This document shows, piece by piece, positions 17,380 to 26,608 of a stretch of DNA of 64,000 nucleotides; position 1 is the stretch's first letter, and every line of letters begins with the position of its first letter. Position numbers and translations under genes: made by a program. The notes under the pieces were generated by a model that did no database searches, was not told where the DNA came from, and worked only from the letters and a program-made list of their open reading frames with translations. The DNA is from Adiutrix sp031549025. GTDB lineage: Bacteria > Desulfobacterota > Desulfarculia > Adiutricales > Adiutricaceae. The stretch is taken from positions 1-64,000 of the forward strand of contig JAVBQN010000028.1 of the NCBI GenBank assembly GCA_031549025.1. Direction: 5' to 3'.

Positions 17380-18894
17380 ATGAGAATAGACGTTGAAAAA
17401 TGCAAAGGCTGCGCCTGGTGCGTCAAGGATTGCCCGGTGGAGGCGGTGGCCCTGAAGGACAAGAAGGCGGTCATTGACGAGGGGCTGTGCGTCGGCTGCC
17501 GGGTCTGCTATCGCGTGTGCCGCTATGAGGCCGTGGTGATGGAAGCGGTGGACGCGGCCGCCACGGTGGAGTGCGATCACTGCCCCATCAAGTGCCGCAT
17601 CGGCGCGGGCCGCTTCGGCGCCTGCCGCCGCTATAAAAACGAAGCCGGGGCCATTGAACGCCTTGACGCGCCGCTCGGCTTCGACGCGGTGCGGGAATAT
17701 ATCACCCCGCCGCCCCGCGAGGAACTGCGGGAACCGGTCGTCACCGCCATCGGCGCGGGCACCACCTATCCCGATTGCCGGCCCGCGCCGGGCATTGTGC
17801 GGCAAAAGCGCGGCGGAGTGGACGTGGTCACCGTGGCCACCGAGGTCCCGTTAAGCTACAGCTCGGTCATCGTCAAGATCGATACCGATGTCCACCTCGG
17901 CGAGCCGGGCGCGGCCGTGATTTTTGACGGACGCGAGGTGGGCATGCTGGAGACCGAACAGTATGGCTCTAAAATGCTCCACATCGGCGGCGTCAACCGC
18001 CTCACCGGCGGCGCCGCCGGCTTTGCCGCGGCCCGGGCCATCGTGGAAATCGTCAACCACCGGATGGTGAAACTCCGCGTCAAGGACGGGGCCCGGCTGG
18101 AAGTGCAGATCGGCCAGCCTCCGGTCGTCGACGGCCGGGCGGCCGGCAAGATGCGCGTCGGCTGCGGCAGCGCCACCACCGGCATTTTCGCCGGGATGTT
18201 CGTGGAGGCGGCCGACGAGGTGCTGGTGCTGGATTCCCACATCACCGGCCAGCTGAGCCGCCACGTGGCCGGGGTCACGGCCGGGGCCAAACCGTCCGGG
18301 GTGGAGGTGATCTTTCCCATGAGCACGCCCGGCCGCTATTTCGGCGACCACGGGCCGGGCTGGGGCGGCACTTCCATCACCGACCCCAAAGCCTTGATCA
18401 AATCCATCGACATGAACACGGCCCGGCCGGGAATGACCATTCTCATCACCGAAACCACGGGCCAGAACGGGGCCCTGTTCCGGGTGGAAGCCGACGGCGC
18501 TCTCACGGACATCCCCTTGACCCCCAAAGCCCAGGCGGTGCTTACCGCCATCCGCGACACCTGCGAGCCGTCGCTGGTCTCGGCCATCTACACGGCCGGA
18601 TCCGGCGGCAGCGCCCGGGCCGGGGTCTGCCGTTATCCCATCAAGCTCACCCGGGCCGTGCACCGGAACCAGGTGGTGGTCACCGTGGGCGGAGTGCCGG
18701 CCTACGTGCTGCCCGGCGGGGGCATCTCCTTCCTGGTGGACGCGGGCCAGGTGAAACCCGGCTCCTTCAGTTGGACGCCCACCCCGGCCACCATCTGCCC
18801 CCTGGAATACACCATGACGCTGGCGGATTACGAGGCCATGGGCGGCCACGTGGAAGCCATGAAACCCTTCCCGGCCAAGGAACCGGGGAAATGA
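17380..18894 (+). CDS. hnr: 6-hydroxynicotinate reductase
   Basis: The 504-residue protein starts with two [4Fe-4S] ferredoxin motifs (Cys8/11/14/18 and Cys37/40/43/47) followed by a third cysteine group at 65, 68, 72 and 82. This fits the two [4Fe-4S] and one [2Fe-2S] clusters reported for the E. barkeri enzyme. The remainder is the family-specific catalytic region. It reduces 6-hydroxynicotinate to 1,4,5,6-tetrahydro-6-oxonicotinate. The E. barkeri enzyme has covalently bound flavin; a GSATTG stretch at 263-268 is a possible attachment region, but this is speculative. GGAGG at 17371-17375 selects the ATG at 17380 over upstream in-frame codons. Confidence 0.9.
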   Translation: MRIDVEKCKGCAWCVKDCPVEAVALKDKKAVIDEGLCVGCRVCYRVCRYEAVVMEAVDAAATVECDHCPIKCRIGAGRFGACRRYKNEAGAIERLDAPLGFDAVREYITPPPREELREPVVTAIGAGTTYPDCRPAPGIVRQKRGGVDVVTVATEVPLSYSSVIVKIDTDVHLGEPGAAVIFDGREVGMLETEQYGSKMLHIGGVNRLTGGAAGFAAARAIVEIVNHRMVKLRVKDGARLEVQIGQPPVVDGRAAGKMRVGCGSATTGIFAGMFVEAADEVLVLDSHITGQLSRHVAGVTAGAKPSGVEVIFPMSTPGRYFGDHGPGWGGTSITDPKALIKSIDMNTARPGMTILITETTGQNGALFRVEADGALTDIPLTPKAQAVLTAIRDTCEPSLVSAIYTAGSGGSARAGVCRYPIKLTRAVHRNQVVVTVGGVPAYVLPGGGISFLVDAGQVKPGSFSWTPTPATICPLEYTMTLADYEAMGGHVEAMKPFPAKEPGK

Positions 18895-18895
18895 C

Positions 18896-19756
18896 ATGAC
18901 CGCCGAACTGGCCAGGCTCGATCACGGCCGCGTCCTGGCCCAGTACGGTCCCATGCGCCTGGTCATCACCGCCGAGAGCGAAGGCGGGCCGGACGACCGT
19001 CTGGCCGAGGACGCGGGCCGCTGGGCCTTCGGCCTCCTGCCCCGGCTGACTCGGGCTCCGGAACTTTTCCGCCGGACGGGCGCGCGTTTCACGGCCGATT
19101 TCGACGAGCCGCTGCTGAATCAAATGGTGGAGGCGGTCAATCTGGTCGGCGCTCCCGACCTCGGGCCCATGGCCACGGTGGCCGGGGTGGTGGCCGAGGC
19201 GGTGGCGCAACACCTGCGGGAGGCCGGCGCGGCCAAGGCCATCGTGGACAACGGCGGGGACCTGGCCATATACCTGGCCCCCGGCCGCGCGGCCACGGTG
19301 GGCGTGCGCCGGGGGGTGAAAGAGTCCGAACCGGCCTTCGCCCTGACCCTCGACGGTGATCGCCGTCCCTTCTGGGGCGTGTGCTCCAGCGGTTTCGGCG
19401 GCCGCAGCCTCACCCGGGGGGTGGCCGATACGGCCCTGTGCGTGGCCGGCTCGACCCCGGCGGCCGATGCCGCCGCCACGACCCTCGGCAACGCCTGCGA
19501 CGTGGATTCGCCTAACATCAGACGGGTGCCGGCCGAGGCGCTGCGACCCGAGACCGACATCCCGGGCCTGGCCGTCACCGCCTCGGTGGGCCCGCTCACG
19601 GCCGAGGAAACTGCCCGGGCGTTGGAAAACGCCCTGACTTTCGGGCAACGGTTGGTGCATGAAAAGATTCTTTTGGGCGCGCTGGTGGCACTGAATGGTC
19701 AAATGCTTGTCACTCAAGGATTTTCCGATCTGGTGGCGCCGCTGACGCCTCTTTGA
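18896..19756 (+). CDS. UPF0280 family protein (ApbE-like relative)
   Basis: The 286-residue protein contains KAIVDNGGDLAIYL, FWGVCSSGFGGRSLTRGVADTA and AAATTLGNACD, characteristic of UPF0280, a family distantly related to the ApbE flavin transferases. It starts one base after the hnr stop. Because 6-hydroxynicotinate reductase in E. barkeri carries covalent flavin, a role in attaching flavin to Hnr is an attractive inference. The family itself has no confirmed function, and a role in redox-cofactor repair is an alternative. Confidence 0.8.
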   Translation: MTAELARLDHGRVLAQYGPMRLVITAESEGGPDDRLAEDAGRWAFGLLPRLTRAPELFRRTGARFTADFDEPLLNQMVEAVNLVGAPDLGPMATVAGVVAEAVAQHLREAGAAKAIVDNGGDLAIYLAPGRAATVGVRRGVKESEPAFALTLDGDRRPFWGVCSSGFGGRSLTRGVADTALCVAGSTPAADAAATTLGNACDVDSPNIRRVPAEALRPETDIPGLAVTASVGPLTAEETARALENALTFGQRLVHEKILLGALVALNGQMLVTQGFSDLVAPLTPL

Positions 19757-19807
19757 AACACATATCGCCACCGCCCGGATTCGCGGGGGTGGTAAGGAGG
19801 ATACACC

Positions 19808-20701
19808 ATGAACGTTGGATTTATCGGACTCGGGGCCATGGGGCGCCCGATGGCCAAGAGGCTGCGGGCGGCCGGATTGGAACTGTCTGTTTTTGACGTG
19901 GTCGCGGAGGCGGTCAAGGAAATGGCCGATCTCGGCGCTCTCCCCAAAGGCAGTCCCGGCGAGGTGGCGGCCGCGTCCGATATTGTCTGTTCCAGTCTTC
20001 CCAACTCGGCCATTCTGCGGAATGTGGTGATGGGCGAGGGCGGCATCCTGTCGGGCCTTAAGCCCGGCACGTTAGTGATCGACCTCAGCAGCGTCGAGCC
20101 CCACGTCAGCCGCCAGTTGGCCGAGGCCGTGCGGAATAAGGGCGGGGCCATGATTGACGCGCCCGTGTCCGGCGGCGTGGCCGGGGCCGAGAGCGGCGCC
20201 TTGACCATCATGGTCGGCGGCTCGGCCGAGGATCTGGAACGGGCCCGGCCGGTCCTCGGTCAGCTCGGAAAAAAGATCAGCCACGTCGGGGACAGCGGAG
20301 CCGGCCAGGCCATCAAGCTGGTCAACAACCTCCTGCTGGGCGCCAACATGGCCGCCTGCGCCGAGGCCCTCACCCTGGGCCATAAGCTGGGCCTGGCCCC
20401 GGAAACCATGCTGGAGATCATCAGCCAGAGCTCCGGCGCCAGCTATGCCTTGACGGCCAAGGCCGAGAAGTTCATCTTCAAGGGCGAGTTCGCCCCCGGC
20501 TTCGCCGTGGACTTGCAGTATAAGGATTTGGAACTGGCCGTCAGCACGGCCAAGAGCCTGGCCATTCCTCTTTTCATGGGCAACCAGGCCCAGCAGCTCT
20601 TCGAACTGGCCCGGGCCAAAGGGCAGGGGCGGGAGGACATTTCCTCCATCATCAAACTGTATGAAGAAGCGGCCAAGACCGAAGTCAGGACCCCAAAATG
20701 A
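19808..20701 (+). CDS. hgd: 2-(hydroxymethyl)glutarate dehydrogenase
   Basis: This is a 297-residue member of the 3-hydroxyisobutyrate/phosphogluconate dehydrogenase family. It has the NAD-binding motif GFIGLGAMGRPMAKRL at the N-terminus, the substrate-binding DAPVSGGVAGAESG region near residue 118 and the catalytic lysine in GAGQAIKLVNN. In this pathway it reduces 2-formylglutarate to (S)-2-(hydroxymethyl)glutarate. TAAGGAGG precedes the ATG. Its stop overlaps the next start (ATGA), coupling it to the dehydratase. Confidence 0.9.
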   Translation: MNVGFIGLGAMGRPMAKRLRAAGLELSVFDVVAEAVKEMADLGALPKGSPGEVAAASDIVCSSLPNSAILRNVVMGEGGILSGLKPGTLVIDLSSVEPHVSRQLAEAVRNKGGAMIDAPVSGGVAGAESGALTIMVGGSAEDLERARPVLGQLGKKISHVGDSGAGQAIKLVNNLLLGANMAACAEALTLGHKLGLAPETMLEIISQSSGASYALTAKAEKFIFKGEFAPGFAVDLQYKDLELAVSTAKSLAIPLFMGNQAQQLFELARAKGQGREDISSIIKLYEEAAKTEVRTPK

Positions 20702-22122
20702 AAGACCTCGATACCCTCGTCAACCAGGCCGGCCTTATCTGGGGCCGCCTGACTTTCGGCGACCTCTGCCGCCTGGCTGGCGAATCCGGCCAAAGCGTGG
20801 GCGAGGTGGCCGTCACGGAAGCGGCCCGGGCCAACGATATCACGGCGGATGAAGTGGGCGCGGCCCTGTGGCGCGAATTCGGCCACAACCTCACCGCCCT
20901 GGAGAAAGGTCTGGAGGCCGAGGGCCGCAGTTTTCTCTTCGGGCAGGCGGCCCGGGAACTGAGCCAGCCGGGCGTGCCGCCCCTGGCCGCGACGCCGCTT
21001 CTGGACAAGGCCGTCAGATACACCCTGGCCACCCAGGTCGGCAACCATTGCGTGGGCCTGCGCCCCTGCGCCGGCACGGGCGATTCCTGCCCCTACACGG
21101 GTATGGCCCGGGCCATGAAGGAAGAGGTGGCCGACGAAAAGCTGGTCATCCGGGCCATGGCCGCCATGATGAAGATCGGGGTGCTGTTCCGCGTGGCCAA
21201 GACCGGCACGGGCTGTAACCTCGAAGGTTTCGGCGCCGGGTCGGCGTCGGCCGCCGCCGCTTTTTCCGAACTCTTCGGCGCCGCGCCCGACCAGACCGCC
21301 CGGGCCGTGGTGCTGGCCCTGTCCCCGACCATTGCCGTGCCCTGCACCCCGCGCGTGATGGTGCCGGGCCTGTGCGCCACCCACGTGGGCGGGGCGGTGA
21401 TGATCGGCTGGCTGTCGGCCTGGATCAGCCGCTATTCCGACATTCCGGTGAACGTCCCGGTGGACCTGATGATCGCCATGGCCGCGGCCGTGCACCCGGT
21501 GTCCGGCCAAGAGGTCGTGCCCGTGGTCATCAAGTACATGGAGCCCTTCTTCAAGGTCAACGCCCAGGTTGAGGATTACGTGTCCGACGCGGTCAAGGCC
21601 GCCGACCAGAGCCGCCGGGCCGAGATCGCCCAAGAGGCGCAGGCCGAAGCCCGGGCCATGGCCGCCAAGGCCGGATCCATTGTGAAGCCGTTCGGCGACG
21701 TGGTGGTGGGCGGCAGCAGCCAGGCCGTGGGTTCCCCGGCCAACACGGCCCGCCTGGCCCACGAACTGGCCAAAGGGAAGATCACCAAAATCACCATCGA
21801 GCTGTATCCCGAGCTGTTCGCCCGGCGGGCCATCAACGTCCCGGCCATTGTCATGGGCGGGGTCTACGGCGCCTCCACCGAGGACGGCAAGACCTACGCC
21901 GAGGTCATGAGCCGGGTCAAGGCCGACGGCGTGGCCGTGGAAATTCTGGAAGTGCCGGACTATCAGCTCCAGCGGGTCACCCTCGAAACCGCCGAGGGCG
22001 GGTCCATGGTGGCCGCCTTGAATCGGGGCGGCGCCCGCCTGGTTCTGTTGGACGCGCGTCCGGGCCGCGATCTGGCTTTGGCCGCGGCCAAGCGTTTGGG
22101 TATTGTCGTGGTTGAGAAATAA
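20698..22122 (+). CDS. hmd: 2-(hydroxymethyl)glutarate dehydratase, serine-dehydratase-like
   Basis: The 474-residue protein resembles the [4Fe-4S] L-serine dehydratase alpha fold, with CAGTGDSCP and AKTGTGCNLEGFGAGS in the middle and TPRVMVPGLCATHVGG further on. These supply cysteines for the cluster. The E. barkeri pathway was predicted to use exactly such an enzyme to dehydrate 2-(hydroxymethyl)glutarate to 2-methyleneglutarate. The C-terminal 120 residues are beyond the catalytic core and may be a regulatory or assembly domain. Confidence 0.85.
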   Translation: MKDLDTLVNQAGLIWGRLTFGDLCRLAGESGQSVGEVAVTEAARANDITADEVGAALWREFGHNLTALEKGLEAEGRSFLFGQAARELSQPGVPPLAATPLLDKAVRYTLATQVGNHCVGLRPCAGTGDSCPYTGMARAMKEEVADEKLVIRAMAAMMKIGVLFRVAKTGTGCNLEGFGAGSASAAAAFSELFGAAPDQTARAVVLALSPTIAVPCTPRVMVPGLCATHVGGAVMIGWLSAWISRYSDIPVNVPVDLMIAMAAAVHPVSGQEVVPVVIKYMEPFFKVNAQVEDYVSDAVKAADQSRRAEIAQEAQAEARAMAAKAGSIVKPFGDVVVGGSSQAVGSPANTARLAHELAKGKITKITIELYPELFARRAINVPAIVMGGVYGASTEDGKTYAEVMSRVKADGVAVEILEVPDYQLQRVTLETAEGGSMVAALNRGGARLVLLDARPGRDLALAAAKRLGIVVVEK

Positions 22123-22132
22123 GGAGCCGCCG

Positions 22133-23977
22133 ATGCAGGAAAAGACGCAGAGAATCATCATCGAAGAGGACAAGAGTCTCAGGGCTTTTGAGGAAGTTTT
22201 TAACGTGCCCATGCCCGCCGTGGGGCCGGACGGGTCGGTGAAGGGCCTGCCCGGGCCGTATCCCCGGATGGTGGAAGGCGTGGAGCGCGGCGGTCACCGA
22301 ATCCACGAACTGGCCAAAAAGGCCAAAGCCACCGGCACGCCCATCATGAACCCCATCCTGGGCCGCAACACGGCGGCCGAGACATATAAGGAATCGCTGG
22401 AAATGTACGCGATTCCCGAAAAACTCGGGCTGGACATTTTTCACTTCGTCCATGCCGAGGCCACGCGCCACATCGATCCCCTGGCCGGCCGCGAACTGAT
22501 CGACCAGTCGCGCGGCAAGGGCGGCATCACCCCGATGGGCGAGCGCGAACTGGTGGTCTTGGGCGGCGGCGCGCGCCACCCCATGCGCATCAACGCCACC
22601 GGCGACACGCCGCATCTGTCGATCCTGAACGCTCTCATCGCCGGCTTTGACGGCACCGACATCGGCCCGGTCATCCACGTCCACTTCGGCGGGCGCGGCA
22701 TCCACGATTATCGCACCAAGGTCCTCAACGGTTACCGGGCGCTGGAAATCTGCGCTGACAACAACATCTTCGTCCAGGTGGATTCCCACAAGCATCTGAA
22801 CAACCTCGACGGCACCGACGGCATGGCCCTGGCCATGTGCCTTTTGGCCGAAGGCCTGGCCATTCTGGCGGAACTGCCGAAAGAGCTGTCCGCCATCCAG
22901 ATGAACGTGGCCGGGTTGAACATCCTGGCCGACCTGGCCCTGATGCGCGCCTTCAAAGAAACCCTGTGGAGCGGCTCCCTGATCGTGGTGCCCGAAACTT
23001 TTCAGAGCCCGCCGCCCGACCTTATCGCCGAGGCCGCTCACTTCGCCCGCATGGCGATCGTCGCCAAGCTCGGCGGGGCTGATTTCTTTCGGCCCAAGGC
23101 GGCCGAGTCGGTGGGCATTCCCACCGGGACCTCGATGGGCAAGGCCATCTGGGCGGCGCAGGACGTCTTCGACCACACCGTCAAGGTCGCGATCAACGAC
23201 CCGTACATCGACCGGCGCAAGGAAGAAATTCTCACCGAGGCCATGGAGGTGCTGGAAAAAGTGCTGGGCCTGAACCAGACCCCGGCCCCGTCCGACATTA
23301 CCGAAAAATTCTGGAGTCGCTTCGGAGTCGAGGAATTGATCGACAGGATCGTCAACGGCGGCAAGGCCGGGCTCATGGACGCCCCCCGCGCCGGCGGCTG
23401 GGATCTCAAGCGCCACGTCCAGACCCACCGCGACGACGACGGCATCCGCCGCTACCTCGACGGCTTTTCGCCCCTGGGCCTGAACCCGGCCCAATTGACC
23501 TTTACCAAGAGCGATGTGAAGCCCATTCTGGCCAAGGCCCCCACCCGCAAGCGGAAGATCGTCCTGGCCACGGTCGGGGCCGACGCCCACGTGGCCGGCG
23601 TCAACTGGGCCCGCCAGACTCTGGAGCAGGCGGGCTTCGAGGTCATTTTTCTCCGGGGCATGAACCTGCCGGAGACCGTGGCCGAAGTGGCGGCCGAGAC
23701 CAAGGCCGATATGGTCGGCGTCAGTAACCTCCTCGGCCTCGGCCAGGAACTTTTTCCCCGCGTCGGCCAGCGCTTGAAGGAGCTGGGCCTGCGCGATCAG
23801 GTGGTGGTGATGGCCGGCGGCCGCATCGCCGAAAAGGAAGAGGAACACGCCCATTACGAGGCCAAGATAGCCAATGAGGGCCCGAGCTTCATGGGCGTGG
23901 ACGCCTTCTTCGGCCCCGGCACCGAAGAGAAAAAATTTCTCGAATGGGTTGAAAACGCGCTGGCCGCGAAGAGATAA
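22133..23977 (+). CDS. mgm: 2-methyleneglutarate mutase (coenzyme B12)
   Basis: The 614-residue protein has a glutamate-mutase-like TIM-barrel body (residues about 30-450). The C-terminal cobalamin-binding domain has the base-off motif D484-A-H486-V-A-G489, followed by GVSNLLGLG and VVVMAGGR, as expected for B12 domains. It rearranges 2-methyleneglutarate to 3-methylitaconate. AAGGAG at 22121-22126 selects the ATG at 22133; the open frame starts 30 bases earlier inside hmd. A GlmL-type ATPase two genes downstream probably services this enzyme. Confidence 0.92.
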   Translation: MQEKTQRIIIEEDKSLRAFEEVFNVPMPAVGPDGSVKGLPGPYPRMVEGVERGGHRIHELAKKAKATGTPIMNPILGRNTAAETYKESLEMYAIPEKLGLDIFHFVHAEATRHIDPLAGRELIDQSRGKGGITPMGERELVVLGGGARHPMRINATGDTPHLSILNALIAGFDGTDIGPVIHVHFGGRGIHDYRTKVLNGYRALEICADNNIFVQVDSHKHLNNLDGTDGMALAMCLLAEGLAILAELPKELSAIQMNVAGLNILADLALMRAFKETLWSGSLIVVPETFQSPPPDLIAEAAHFARMAIVAKLGGADFFRPKAAESVGIPTGTSMGKAIWAAQDVFDHTVKVAINDPYIDRRKEEILTEAMEVLEKVLGLNQTPAPSDITEKFWSRFGVEELIDRIVNGGKAGLMDAPRAGGWDLKRHVQTHRDDDGIRRYLDGFSPLGLNPAQLTFTKSDVKPILAKAPTRKRKIVLATVGADAHVAGVNWARQTLEQAGFEVIFLRGMNLPETVAEVAAETKADMVGVSNLLGLGQELFPRVGQRLKELGLRDQVVVMAGGRIAEKEEEHAHYEAKIANEGPSFMGVDAFFGPGTEEKKFLEWVENALAAKR

Positions 23978-23988
23978 GGAGCAGAAAA

Positions 23989-25122
23989 ATGTCCGAACAG
24001 AGAAAAATCCCCTGCGTCATCGCCCGGGGCGGCACCAGCAAAGGCCTGTATATCAAGGACAACCATCTGCCGGCCGAGCGAACTGCCCGCGACCGGACCA
24101 TCCTGGCCCTCTTCGGCAGCCCCGACGTCCGCCAGATCGACGGACTCGGCGGCGCCGACCCCTTGACCAGCAAGCTCGCCATCATTGGCCCCCCTTCGCG
24201 GTCCGACGCCGATGTGGACTACACCTTCGCCCAGGTCAGCTTCAAAGCCGCTGTGGTGGACTATTCTGGCAACTGCGGCAACATCTCGTCCGGGGTCGGG
24301 CCCTTCGCCATTGATGAAGGGTTGGTCAAGGCGGTGGAGCCGGTGACCACGGTGCGCATCCACAACACCAACACCGGGAAAATCCTCATCGCCGAGGTGC
24401 CGGTGAAGGACGGCTTCGCCCGGGTTAAGGGCGACTGCGCCATTGACGGCGTCCCCGGCACCGGGGCCAGGATCATGCTCGACTTCGCCGATACCAAGGG
24501 CGCGGCCACGGGCAAACTTCTGCCCACCGGCAAGCCCAAGGAAATGTTGAAAACATCGGCCGGCGAGTTCGAAGTCTCCCTGGTGGACTGCGCCAACGCC
24601 ATGGTCTTCGTCAAAGCCGCGGCGGTGGGTCTGAAGGGGACCGAAGGCCCCAAGGAGATCGACGGCGACAAAGCCTTGTTGGACAAGCTCGAGGCCATTC
24701 GCGGCGCGGCCGCCGTGGCCATGGGCCTGGCCACGGACGAAGCCGAAGCGCTGGCCAAGTGCCCGGCCTTTCCCATGCTGGCCGTGGTCAGTCCCCCGGC
24801 CGACTACACCTCGTATTCCACGGGGAAGAGCATCAAGGCCGACGACATTTCGTTCGTGGCCCGCAACATGTTCATGCAGGTTCTGCACAAAACCTACGCC
24901 GGCACGGGCACGGTCTGCACGGGCGTGGCCGCGCGCCTGGCGGGCACGGTGGTGGCCGAGGTGCTGGCCCAGCGGCCGGCTTGGGGCGACATCATCAACA
25001 TCGGCCATCCCTGCGGATTCATTCCGGTGGAAGCCGTGGTCAACGGGGATGACGTCAAGCGGGCCGCCTTTTCCCGCACGGCCCGCCGTTTGATGGAGGG
25101 CTACGCCTTCGTGGCCGAGTGA
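23989..25122 (+). CDS. mii: 3-methylitaconate delta-isomerase (PrpF family)
   Basis: The 377-residue PrpF-family isomerase has the active-site cysteine motif SGNCGN (Cys96) and the mirror-image second half typical of the diaminopimelate-epimerase-like fold, including the GTGTVCTGVA region near residue 305. It shifts the double bond of (R)-3-methylitaconate to give 2,3-dimethylmaleate. The start at 23989 lies 11 bases after mgm with AAGGAG in front. Confidence 0.9.
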   Translation: MSEQRKIPCVIARGGTSKGLYIKDNHLPAERTARDRTILALFGSPDVRQIDGLGGADPLTSKLAIIGPPSRSDADVDYTFAQVSFKAAVVDYSGNCGNISSGVGPFAIDEGLVKAVEPVTTVRIHNTNTGKILIAEVPVKDGFARVKGDCAIDGVPGTGARIMLDFADTKGAATGKLLPTGKPKEMLKTSAGEFEVSLVDCANAMVFVKAAAVGLKGTEGPKEIDGDKALLDKLEAIRGAAAVAMGLATDEAEALAKCPAFPMLAVVSPPADYTSYSTGKSIKADDISFVARNMFMQVLHKTYAGTGTVCTGVAARLAGTVVAEVLAQRPAWGDIINIGHPCGFIPVEAVVNGDDVKRAAFSRTARRLMEGYAFVAE

Positions 25123-25144
25123 GGCCGTCGGCGAGTGAAAAGTG

Positions 25145-26608
25145 ATGGGCGGCAACTACCTCGTATACGACGTCGGCAGCACCTACAGCAAGACCGCCGC
25201 TTTCCGCGACCAGGGCGGCCGCCTGGAATTCCTCGGCCGCGCCCAGCACCGCACCACCCTGGAGGACATCACCCAGGGGCTGGCCGGGGGCAGGGCGGCT
25301 TTGCCTCCGGCGGCGGCCGAGGCCCTGCCGGCCGAGCCGACCATCCTGGCGTCCTCCAGCGCGGCGGGGGGCCTGCGCATGGTGGCCTTGGGCTACATGC
25401 CCAAAGTCACGGCCAAGGCCGCCAAGGAAGTGGCCATGAACGCCGGGGCCCGGGTGCTGGAAGTGGTTTCCCACGACGAGCCGCCTGAATATCGGCTGGA
25501 AGTTCTGCGGGAGATCCGCCCCGACATCATTCTCCTGGCCGGCGGCACAGACGGCGGCGAGGAGGAGTCGCTCCTGGGAAACGCGGAAATCATCGTCCGG
25601 GCCAAGCTGAAGGCCAAGGTCATCCTGGCCGGCAATATCGCGGCCCAGCCCCGGGCGGCCGCGATTCTGGAAGAGGGCGGGGTGCCGTGCCTCCGGGTGG
25701 GGAACGTCATGCCCACCATCCACGACCTCAACGTCCGGCCGGCCCGGGCGGCCATCCACGGCGAGTTCATCCGCCAGATCACCCGGGCTCCGGGCCTGGC
25801 CCGGCTGGCCGAAGTGGTGGCCGGCGGCGAGGTCATCCCCACCCCGGCGGCCATCCTCATGGGCGCGGAGCTTCTGGCCTCGGGCACCTACAGCCGGGAC
25901 GGCGTGGGCGGCCTCCTGGTGCTGGACGTGGGCGGGGCCACCACCGACGTCCACTCGGTCATGCCCGAACTGGCCTCCCTTCGCCCCGAGGAGCGCGGTC
26001 TGGTCATCAATAACGACAAGCAAGTGGCCTACCGGACGGTGGAAGGCAACCTCGGCCTCCGCGTCTCGGCCTCGGGCATTATCGAAACCGTGGGGCCGGC
26101 CGGGGTGCTGGCCATGCGCGACCGCTTGGAGGGTAAGGCCGAGGGGCCCTTCACCTGCGCGGACGACGAAGTCGCCCGGGTGGCGGAATACGCCGCTTTT
26201 CTGGAAAAAAACACCGGCCACCTTCCGCAAAATGACTGGGAGCGCGGCCTGGAGCCGGCCCTGGCCGCCGCCGCCCTGGAGACGGCCTTAAAGCGCCACG
26301 CCGGCTATTGGGTCACCGACTACAACCCCGTCCTGGGCCTGGCCCCGGGCAGCCCCGTGGGCCGCGACCTGCGCGGCGTCAAGTGGGTGGTGGGCGTGGG
26401 CGGTTTCTTCACCCACCACAGTCCGGCCGAGGGATTGCGGGTGCTGGAGGAAGTTTTCAGGCGGCCCGGCTATTCACTGTTGCCGGAGCGCCCGAAGTTC
26501 CGCTTGGATATCAATTATCTGCTGTATGCCGTGGGCCTTCTGGGCCGCGTCCGCCCTGACCGGGCGCTGGCCTTTGCGAAAAAATATTTTGAAATGGAGA
26601 GCGAATAA
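25145..26608 (+). CDS. glmL: GlmL/MutL-type mutase-associated ATPase
   Basis: The 487-residue protein of the GlmL (MutL) family has the ASKHA phosphate-binding start YDVGSTYSKTAAF and the second ATP motif VLDVGGATTDVHS near residue 260. Such proteins are encoded beside glutamate mutase and are thought to chaperone or reactivate B12 mutases. There is no glutamate mutase in the window, so its partner is most likely methyleneglutarate mutase. A GTG at 25142 directly before the ATG is an alternative start. The last base of its stop is the first base of the next ATG. Confidence 0.87.
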   Translation: MGGNYLVYDVGSTYSKTAAFRDQGGRLEFLGRAQHRTTLEDITQGLAGGRAALPPAAAEALPAEPTILASSSAAGGLRMVALGYMPKVTAKAAKEVAMNAGARVLEVVSHDEPPEYRLEVLREIRPDIILLAGGTDGGEEESLLGNAEIIVRAKLKAKVILAGNIAAQPRAAAILEEGGVPCLRVGNVMPTIHDLNVRPARAAIHGEFIRQITRAPGLARLAEVVAGGEVIPTPAAILMGAELLASGTYSRDGVGGLLVLDVGGATTDVHSVMPELASLRPEERGLVINNDKQVAYRTVEGNLGLRVSASGIIETVGPAGVLAMRDRLEGKAEGPFTCADDEVARVAEYAAFLEKNTGHLPQNDWERGLEPALAAAALETALKRHAGYWVTDYNPVLGLAPGSPVGRDLRGVKWVVGVGGFFTHHSPAEGLRVLEEVFRRPGYSLLPERPKFRLDINYLLYAVGLLGRVRPDRALAFAKKYFEMESE

